In this document: piece by piece, positions 59,427 through 64,000 of the stretch | Numbering within the stretch: the first letter of the stretch is position 1 | Layout: the number at the start of each line of letters is the position of its first letter | DNA from: CAWDBV01 sp963800705 | GTDB taxonomy: Bacteria; Actinomycetota; Thermoleophilia; Solirubrobacterales; 70-9 | Assembly (NCBI GenBank): GCA_963800705.1 | Contig: CAWDBV010000002.1 | Span: 186,001-250,000 of the forward strand | Reading direction: 5' to 3' | Length of the DNA: 64,000 nucleotides | Position numbers and translations under genes: made by a program | Notes under the pieces: model-generated | Told to the model about the DNA's origin: nothing | The model's input: the letters and a program-made list of their open reading frames with translations, nothing else | The model's database searches: none

Positions 59427-60109
59427 CAGCCCGGGTCTTCTGGCGCGGCGGCGCGGTCGGCGATCACGAGCATCTCCTCGGCGCGGACCCGGCCGGCGGG
59501 AATCGAGACATCGCCGTCGAGCAGCTTCGCGAGCGGCTCGCGCTTCTGCTCGCCGGTGACGAGCCAGAAGACGCAGCGCGAGGCGTTGAGCGCCTTGTAG
59601 GTGAGGGTCATCCGGCGCCGGCGCTCGTAGCGGCCGGTGAGCGCGACCGGGTCGGTCGCCTCGATCACCGGATCTCCCGGAACCAGGGACGCGGTGTGCC
59701 CGTCGGCCCCGAGCCCGAGGTGGACGAGGTCGAGTTGGGGGAGCACGGTCGCGTAGCGCTCGGCCGCCTGCTCGAGTACCTCGTCGACAAGCACCTGACC
59801 GTCGGAGCTCACAGGCATCGCCTGCACGCGGTCGCGGCCTTCCGGCGGCAGCGCCTCGAGCAGGTGGGTGAGGTTCCGGTCCTCGTCGCCCTCGGGGGCG
59901 ACGCGCTCGTCGACCTGGAAGATCAGCGTCTTGAGCCAGGGCATCTCCTCGGCGGCGAGCGCCTCGTACATCGGCCACGGGTCGCTTCCTCCACTCGCCG
60001 CGAGCGCGAAGGCGCCGCGCCTCGAGACCGCGTCGCGGGCCCGCTCCGCGATCAGTTTCGCGCCCGCGCGGGCGGCCTCACCGGGATCATCGAAGGTGTC
60101 GAGCCTCAG
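59426..60109 (-). CDS. pgl: 6-phosphogluconolactonase, with apparent CTG start
   Basis: A 227-residue lactonase. The N-terminal part reads LRLDTFDDPGEAARAG and FALAASGGSDPWPMYEALA, matching the family's GGxTP...Y region. FQVDERVAPEGDEDRN is the diagnostic DER motif, LVHLGLGADGHTASLVPG the catalytic loop, and RMTLTYKALN follows. An ATG exists at 59971, but starting there would remove the conserved sugar-binding N-terminus. No ATG, GTG or TTG lies upstream in frame. A CTG at 60109 overlaps the gnd stop (CTGA) exactly as ATGA, GTGA and TTGA do elsewhere, so CTG is the likely start. Confidence 0.85.
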   Translation of the reverse strand: MRLDTFDDPGEAARAGAKLIAERARDAVSRRGAFALAASGGSDPWPMYEALAAEEMPWLKTLIFQVDERVAPEGDEDRNLTHLLEALPPEGRDRVQAMPVSSDGQVLVDEVLEQAAERYATVLPQLDLVHLGLGADGHTASLVPGDPVIEATDPVALTGRYERRRRMTLTYKALNASRCVFWLVTGEQKREPLAKLLDGDVSIPAGRVRAEEMLVIADRAAAPEDPG

Positions 60110-61146
60110 CTCGGCTTCTCCCCGGGTTTTTCGTGATGGCCGCCGAACTGCTTGCGCATCGCCGAGAGCACCTTGTCGGCGAAGTCGTCGAGGTCGCGGG
60201 AAGCGAAGCGCTCATAGAGCGCCGTGGTCAGCACCCCGGCGGGGACCCCTTCCTCGATCGCCGCGATCGAGGTCCAGCGGCCCTCGCCGGAATCCGAGAC
60301 CCGGCCCTCGTACTCGGCGAGGTCGGGCGACTCCTGCAGCGCCGCCGCGGTCAGATCGAGCAGCCAGGAGCCGATAACGCTGCCGCGACGCCAGACCTCG
60401 GCGACCTCGGGGATGTCGAGCTCGTAGCGGTAGTACTCGGGATGGTCGAGGGGGGCGGTCTCTGCGTCGGCCTCGCGCTTGACGTCGCCGGCGTCGGCGT
60501 TCTTGAGGATGTTGAGCCCCTCGGCGTAGGCCGCCATGACGCCGTACTCGATCCCGTTGTGGACCATCTTCACGAAGTGGCCGGCGCCGTTCGGGCCGCA
60601 GTGCAGGTAGCCGTTCTCGGCCGGGGTCGGGTCGCCCTCGCGGCCCGGTGTGCGCTCGGCGGAGTCGACGCCCGGCGCCAGGGTCGCGAAGATCGGATCG
60701 AGGCGCTCGACCGGCTCGTCGGGCCCGCCGATCATCAGGCAGTAGCCACGCTCGAGGCCGAACACGCCGCCGCTCGTCCCGCAGTCGATCATGTCGATGC
60801 CGCTCTCGGCGAGCTTCGCCGAGCGGCGCAGGTCGTCGCGGTAGTAGGAATTGCCGCCGTCGATCACCACGTCGCCCTTTTCGAGAACCTCGGCAACCTC
60901 GTTCACGGTCGTCTCGGTGATCTCCCCGGCCGGGACCATCAGCCAAACCGCGCGCGGCGCGGCGAGCTTCGAGGCGAGCTCCTCGAGCGACCCGGCTCCC
61001 TCGGCACCCTCGCCCTCGAGCTCCTTGATCGGGTCGGGGTTGACGTCGTGGACGACGCAGCGATGGCCGTCGCGCATCAGCCGCCGGGCGATGTTCGCCC
61101 CCATGCGGCCGAGGCCGACGATCCCGAGCTCGGAGCCTTCGCTCAT
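60106..61146 (-). CDS. gnd: 6-phosphogluconate dehydrogenase, decarboxylating (short type)
   Basis: A 346-residue enzyme producing ribulose 5-phosphate, CO2 and NAD(P)H. GIVGLGRMGANIARRLM is the coenzyme loop, VIDGGNSYYRDDLR and IDCGTSGGVFGLERGYCLMIGG are substrate-binding, and GAGHFVKMVHNGIEYG contains the catalytic Lys and His/Asn. The short length matches the tetrameric YqeC/GntZ-type enzymes, which often use NAD. ATG at 61146 follows a TATGCT box by 6 bases. It leads an operon gnd-pgl-cydA-cydB. Confidence 0.93.
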   Translation of the reverse strand: MSEGSELGIVGLGRMGANIARRLMRDGHRCVVHDVNPDPIKELEGEGAEGAGSLEELASKLAAPRAVWLMVPAGEITETTVNEVAEVLEKGDVVIDGGNSYYRDDLRRSAKLAESGIDMIDCGTSGGVFGLERGYCLMIGGPDEPVERLDPIFATLAPGVDSAERTPGREGDPTPAENGYLHCGPNGAGHFVKMVHNGIEYGVMAAYAEGLNILKNADAGDVKREADAETAPLDHPEYYRYELDIPEVAEVWRRGSVIGSWLLDLTAAALQESPDLAEYEGRVSDSGEGRWTSIAAIEEGVPAGVLTTALYERFASRDLDDFADKVLSAMRKQFGGHHEKPGEKPS

Positions 61147-61152
61147 CGGGTG

Positions 61153-61158
61153 AGCATA
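61153..61158 (-). promoter_or_regulatory. Putative -10 box (TATGCT) of the gnd-pgl-cydAB operon
   Basis: TATGCT on the minus strand ends 6 bases before the gnd ATG, a spacing that puts transcription start at or next to the start codon. Confidence 0.5.
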
Positions 61159-61187
61159 TTCCCGGGTTCCCGCTTCGTCCGGCTCGG

Positions 61188-61193
61188 TAGGGT
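61188..61193 (+). promoter_or_regulatory. Putative -10 box (TAGGGT) before glutamate decarboxylase
   Basis: TAGGGT ends 8 bases before the ATG at 61202 in the 55-base gnd/gad divergent region, again with no ribosome binding site. Confidence 0.45.
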
Positions 61194-61201
61194 CCGCCGC
61201 G

Positions 61202-62572
61202 ATGGCGACGCGCCTCCCAGAGCCACCGCCGCTCCCGCGCCGCGGCCGCTTTCTGATCCAGGACGCGCCCGACCACACGTTTCCGAAGGGCCGGATGGCG
61301 GCCGAGGACGCGAAGATCATGGTCGAGCAGGAGCTCGTCATCGACGGCGACCCGGATCGCAACCTCGCCACCTTCGTAACCACCTGGATGGAGGACGAGG
61401 CGCGAGACCTGATCGCCGAGAACCTGCACCGCAACTTCATCGACCACGCCGAATATCCGCAGACGGCCGAGATCGAGCAACGCTGCATCCGGATGATGGC
61501 GAACCTCTTCCACGCTCCGGGAGAGACGACCGGAGCGCGGACCCAGGGCTCCTCGGAGGCGATCATGCTCGGCGCGCTGTCGATGAAGTGGCGCTGGCGC
61601 GCTCGCCGCGAGGCTGAGGGCAAGGCCGCCGACAAGCCGAACCTCGTCTTCGGCGGCGACGTGCACGTCGTTTGGGAAAAGTTCTGCCGCTACTTCGACG
61701 TCGAGCCCCGGATCGTGCCGCTGCAGCAAGGCAAGTACGTGATCGGCTCCGAGGACGTCGAGCCTCACGTCGACGAGAACACGATCGGAGTCGCGGCGGT
61801 GCTCGGCACGACCTTCACCGGACACTCCGACGACATCCCCGGGATCGACAAGCTGCTGCTCGACCTCAAGGACAGCAAGGGCCTCGAGGTCCCGCTTCAC
61901 GTCGACGCTGCGAGCGGCGGCTTCGTCTGGCCCTTTCTGTACCCGGACTCGAAATGGGATTTCCAGCTCGAGACCGTGTGCTCGATCAACGTCTCGGGGC
62001 ACAAGTTCGGGCTCGTCTATCCGGGCATCGGCTGGCTCATCTTCCGCGACTCGGCCCAGCTCCCCAAGGACCTGGTCTTCATGGAGAACTACCTCGGCAA
62101 GGAGGACGCCACCTTCACGCTGAACTTCTCGACGGGTTCGGCGATGGTCCTTGCCCAGTACTACAACTTCTGCCGCTTCGGCCACGAGGGCTACAAGCTG
62201 ATCATGGAGATCATGCAGGTGAACGCCGAGAACCTGGCGGAGCGGATCGCCGGAATGGGCCCCTTCGAGTTGGTCGCCGGCGGCGAGCAGCTGCCACTCG
62301 TCGCCTTCAAGCTCAAAGGCGACCACCCATTCGACGAGTTCGACGTCTCCTCGCAGCTCGCCGCGATGCGCGGTTGGATGGTTCCCGCCTACACGCTGCC
62401 TCCCGACGCCGACAAAGTGAAGATCATGCGTGCGCTCGTCAAGCTGACGCTCGGGCGCAGCCTGGTCGACAAGCTCGGCGACGACCTCGAGGAGGCGACC
62501 AAGATCCTCGCGGCAAAGGGCGGTATGCACGAGGACGAGCGCGGGCGAGCGCACACCGGACACGGGTACTAG
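61202..62572 (+). CDS. gadB: Glutamate decarboxylase
   Basis: A 456-residue PLP enzyme converting glutamate to GABA and CO2. TTWMEDEARDLIAENLHRNFIDHAEYPQT is the substrate-side N-terminus. GARTQGSSEAIMLGALSMKWRWR, HVDAASGGFVWPF (pyridine-binding Asp) and SINVSGHKFGLVYPGIGW (PLP Lys at residue 268) identify the group II decarboxylase. Acid resistance or GABA-shunt function is likely. No glutamate/GABA antiporter is in the window. ATG follows a TAGGGT box. The zwf gene begins 5 bases after its stop. Confidence 0.95.
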   Translation: MATRLPEPPPLPRRGRFLIQDAPDHTFPKGRMAAEDAKIMVEQELVIDGDPDRNLATFVTTWMEDEARDLIAENLHRNFIDHAEYPQTAEIEQRCIRMMANLFHAPGETTGARTQGSSEAIMLGALSMKWRWRARREAEGKAADKPNLVFGGDVHVVWEKFCRYFDVEPRIVPLQQGKYVIGSEDVEPHVDENTIGVAAVLGTTFTGHSDDIPGIDKLLLDLKDSKGLEVPLHVDAASGGFVWPFLYPDSKWDFQLETVCSINVSGHKFGLVYPGIGWLIFRDSAQLPKDLVFMENYLGKEDATFTLNFSTGSAMVLAQYYNFCRFGHEGYKLIMEIMQVNAENLAERIAGMGPFELVAGGEQLPLVAFKLKGDHPFDEFDVSSQLAAMRGWMVPAYTLPPDADKVKIMRALVKLTLGRSLVDKLGDDLEEATKILAAKGGMHEDERGRAHTGHGY

Positions 62573-62577
62573 GACAG

Positions 62578-63987
62578 ATGCCCCACTCCGCGCCCAGCGC
62601 CCCGCGACTGAGGCCCGGCGACGCTCTGGTTATCTTCGGGATCACCGGCGACCTGGCGCGGAAGATGACGATTCGCGCCCTCTACCGGCTTGAGCGCGCC
62701 GGCAAGCTCGACATCCCGGTCGTCGGGGTGGCTCGCAATGACTGGAGCATCGAGCACCTTCGAAAGCACTTCCGCGCCGCGCTTCGCGTCTCCGGCATCA
62801 AGATCGAGAAGCGGGTCTTCGACCGGCTCGCGAAGCGGCTCTCATACGTCTGCGGCGACTACGGCGACGCGTCCACCTACGAGCGGGTCGGGGAGGAGCT
62901 GAAGCGGCTGAAGGCGAAACGCCCGGTCTTCTACCTCGAGATCCCGCCGTCGCTGTTCGCCGCGGTGGTCAAGGGCCTGCATGACGAAGGCCTGGCCGAG
63001 AAAGCGCGGTTCGTGATCGAGAAGCCATTCGGGCACGACTACGCATCCGCGCGCGAGCTCAACCACGAACTGCGCGAGATGCTCGCCGAGCAGCAGATTC
63101 TCCGCATCGACCACTTCCTCGGCAAGGAACCGGTGATGGACATCCTCTATCTGCGGTTCGCGAACGCGCTGCTCGAGCCGATCTGGAACCGCGAGTACGT
63201 CGACCATGTGCAGCTGACGATGGCCGAGGACTTCGGCGTCGAGGGGCGCGGCGGCTTCTACGACCCGGTAGGGGCGCTCCGCGACGTGGTCCAGAACCAC
63301 CTCCTCCAGGTGCTGGCGCTGATCGCGATGGAGCCGCCGGCGTCTCACGGCGAGGATCCCGTCCGCGACGCGAAGCTGCAGCTCTTCAAGGCGATCGCCG
63401 ACGCCGATCCGAAGCGCTACGTGCGCGGCCAGTACCAGGGCTACCGCAAGATCAAGGGGGTGGCGCCGAAGTCGACCACCGAGACCTACGCGGCGCTGGC
63501 GCTCGAGATCAACAACTGGCGGTGGAGCGGGGTGCCCTTCTTTATCCGGGCGGGCAAGGAGCTGCCGGTCGACACGACCCAGGTGCACGTTGTCTTCAAG
63601 CCCGCCCCCGATGTCGGGCTTGAGGGCGCCGCCGATGCCGACTCGAACCGCTTCGTGCTCCGCCTCGACCCGCGCGCCGGCGCCAACTTCCGCTTCCTCG
63701 CCAAGGCACCCGCGGTCGATGCCGTCGAGCCCGTCGACTTCGACGTCATCTTCGAGCGCGAGGACGACCCCGAGCCCTACGAGCGGCTGCTCGGCGACGC
63801 GATCGCGGGGCACCCGGGACTGTTCATGCGCGAGGACATGGTCGAGGAGACCTGGCGGATCGTCGAGCCGCTGCTCGAGCGGCCGGGCAAGGTCCACCCC
63901 TACAGGAAGGGGAGCTGGGGCCCGAAGGCCGCGGACTCGCTGATCCGCGGCATCTGCGACTGGTACGACCCCTGGTTGCCGGGCTAG
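62578..63987 (+). CDS. zwf: Glucose-6-phosphate dehydrogenase
   Basis: A 469-residue enzyme that oxidises glucose 6-phosphate to the 6-phosphogluconolactone used by Pgl. The coenzyme loop reads IFGITGDLARKM (usual GASGDLA). VIEKPFGHD and RIDHFLGKEPV, the active-site signature, appear about residues 145-186. Later blocks are VQNHLLQVLALIAMEPP and PFFIRAGKELP. ATG at 62578 is chosen because a longer frame would overlap gadB. Gap to gadB is 5 bases, so the two are probably one transcript. It ends 13 bases before the window edge. Confidence 0.96.
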   Translation: MPHSAPSAPRLRPGDALVIFGITGDLARKMTIRALYRLERAGKLDIPVVGVARNDWSIEHLRKHFRAALRVSGIKIEKRVFDRLAKRLSYVCGDYGDASTYERVGEELKRLKAKRPVFYLEIPPSLFAAVVKGLHDEGLAEKARFVIEKPFGHDYASARELNHELREMLAEQQILRIDHFLGKEPVMDILYLRFANALLEPIWNREYVDHVQLTMAEDFGVEGRGGFYDPVGALRDVVQNHLLQVLALIAMEPPASHGEDPVRDAKLQLFKAIADADPKRYVRGQYQGYRKIKGVAPKSTTETYAALALEINNWRWSGVPFFIRAGKELPVDTTQVHVVFKPAPDVGLEGAADADSNRFVLRLDPRAGANFRFLAKAPAVDAVEPVDFDVIFEREDDPEPYERLLGDAIAGHPGLFMREDMVEETWRIVEPLLERPGKVHPYRKGSWGPKAADSLIRGICDWYDPWLPG

Positions 63988-64000
63988 GCGGCCTCAGCTA

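Noticed and set aside
58065..59978. Long cydA frame fused to upstream sequence
   Set aside because: The additional N-terminal part is the wrong frame of pgl. CydA starts at 59426.
1..64000. CRISPR arrays, tRNA, rRNA, insertion sequences, phage genes
   Set aside because: Looked for on both strands by eye. No regularly spaced repeats, tRNA cloverleaf sequence, transposase or integrase was found; a degenerate or very short element could have been missed.
63988..64000. Possible end of a convergent gene at the right edge
   Set aside because: Only 13 bases are available; nothing can be supported.

Overview
The window is a 64 kb piece of a very GC-rich bacterial chromosome. Third codon positions are nearly all G or C. 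GTG and TTG starts are common, most neighbouring genes overlap by 4 bases (ATGA, GTGA, TTGA), and Shine-Dalgarno sequences are scarce. An LCP-type cell-wall ligase, single-chain glycyl-tRNA synthetase, GtrA-free ABC-type glycan export and a Gram-positive style sugar metabolism point to a deep-branching actinobacterium, most plausibly Thermoleophilia/Solirubrobacterales. This is inference from style and gene content; no rRNA or tRNA gene is present to settle it.

Bases 1 to about 44,800 are a large cell-surface polysaccharide locus. It holds at least seven glycosyltransferases (two paralogous pairs of different folds and a third pair of a long two-domain type), six NDP-sugar epimerase/dehydratases, three AsnB-type amidotransferases, two DegT/DnrJ aminotransferases, a Gfo/Idh/MocA dehydrogenase, a UDP-GlcNAc 2-epimerase, two LpxD-like left-handed beta-helix acyltransferases, a PIG-L deacetylase, two WbmS-like NodB-fold proteins, six methyltransferases, and two complete Wzm/Wzt-type ABC exporters (31.5-33.7 kb and 37.4-39.6 kb). 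The combination of dehydrogenase, aminotransferase, N-acyltransferase, 2-epimerase and amidotransferase suggests amino- or diamino-sugars, perhaps uronamides, that are built in the cytoplasm and exported as finished chains. A compact co-translated module at 24.7-28.4 kb (NodB-fold protein, phosphoesterase, ATP-grasp ligase, methyltransferase) and a membrane-anchored transglutaminase-like protein are the least explained parts.

A striking property is that eight genes in two patches (7.1-12.5 kb and 20.0-23.6 kb) carry eleven frameshifts, while 40 kb to the right is clean. Nine of the eleven have the same polarity and can each be repaired by restoring one CG dinucleotide in a CG-rich tract. This could be assembly or base-calling error, or genuine decay. 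A conserved gene order (glycosyltransferase, asnB, epimerase) occurs twice, at 7.6-11.9 kb (damaged) and at 35.9-42.6 kb (intact). The second copy has an ABC exporter inserted, with a 159-base near-palindrome beside it.

Bases 44,800 to 50,600 are housekeeping genes: glycyl-tRNA synthetase, a FmdB zinc-ribbon protein, an LCP-family ligase, a ROK glucokinase, RsmI and a HAD phosphatase. Bases 50,600 to 64,000 hold almost the whole pentose phosphate pathway: pgi, tal, tkt, rpiA, gnd, pgl and zwf, with a second ROK kinase. Cytochrome bd oxidase (cydAB) is embedded in the gnd-pgl operon and a glutamate decarboxylase lies before zwf. Divergent promoters with TAnnnT boxes 6-12 bases before start codons suggest widespread leaderless or near-leaderless transcription. 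Two genes (a glycosyltransferase and pgl) appear to start with CTG. No CRISPR array, insertion sequence, tRNA or rRNA was seen, and no gene-free stretch exceeds 180 bases.
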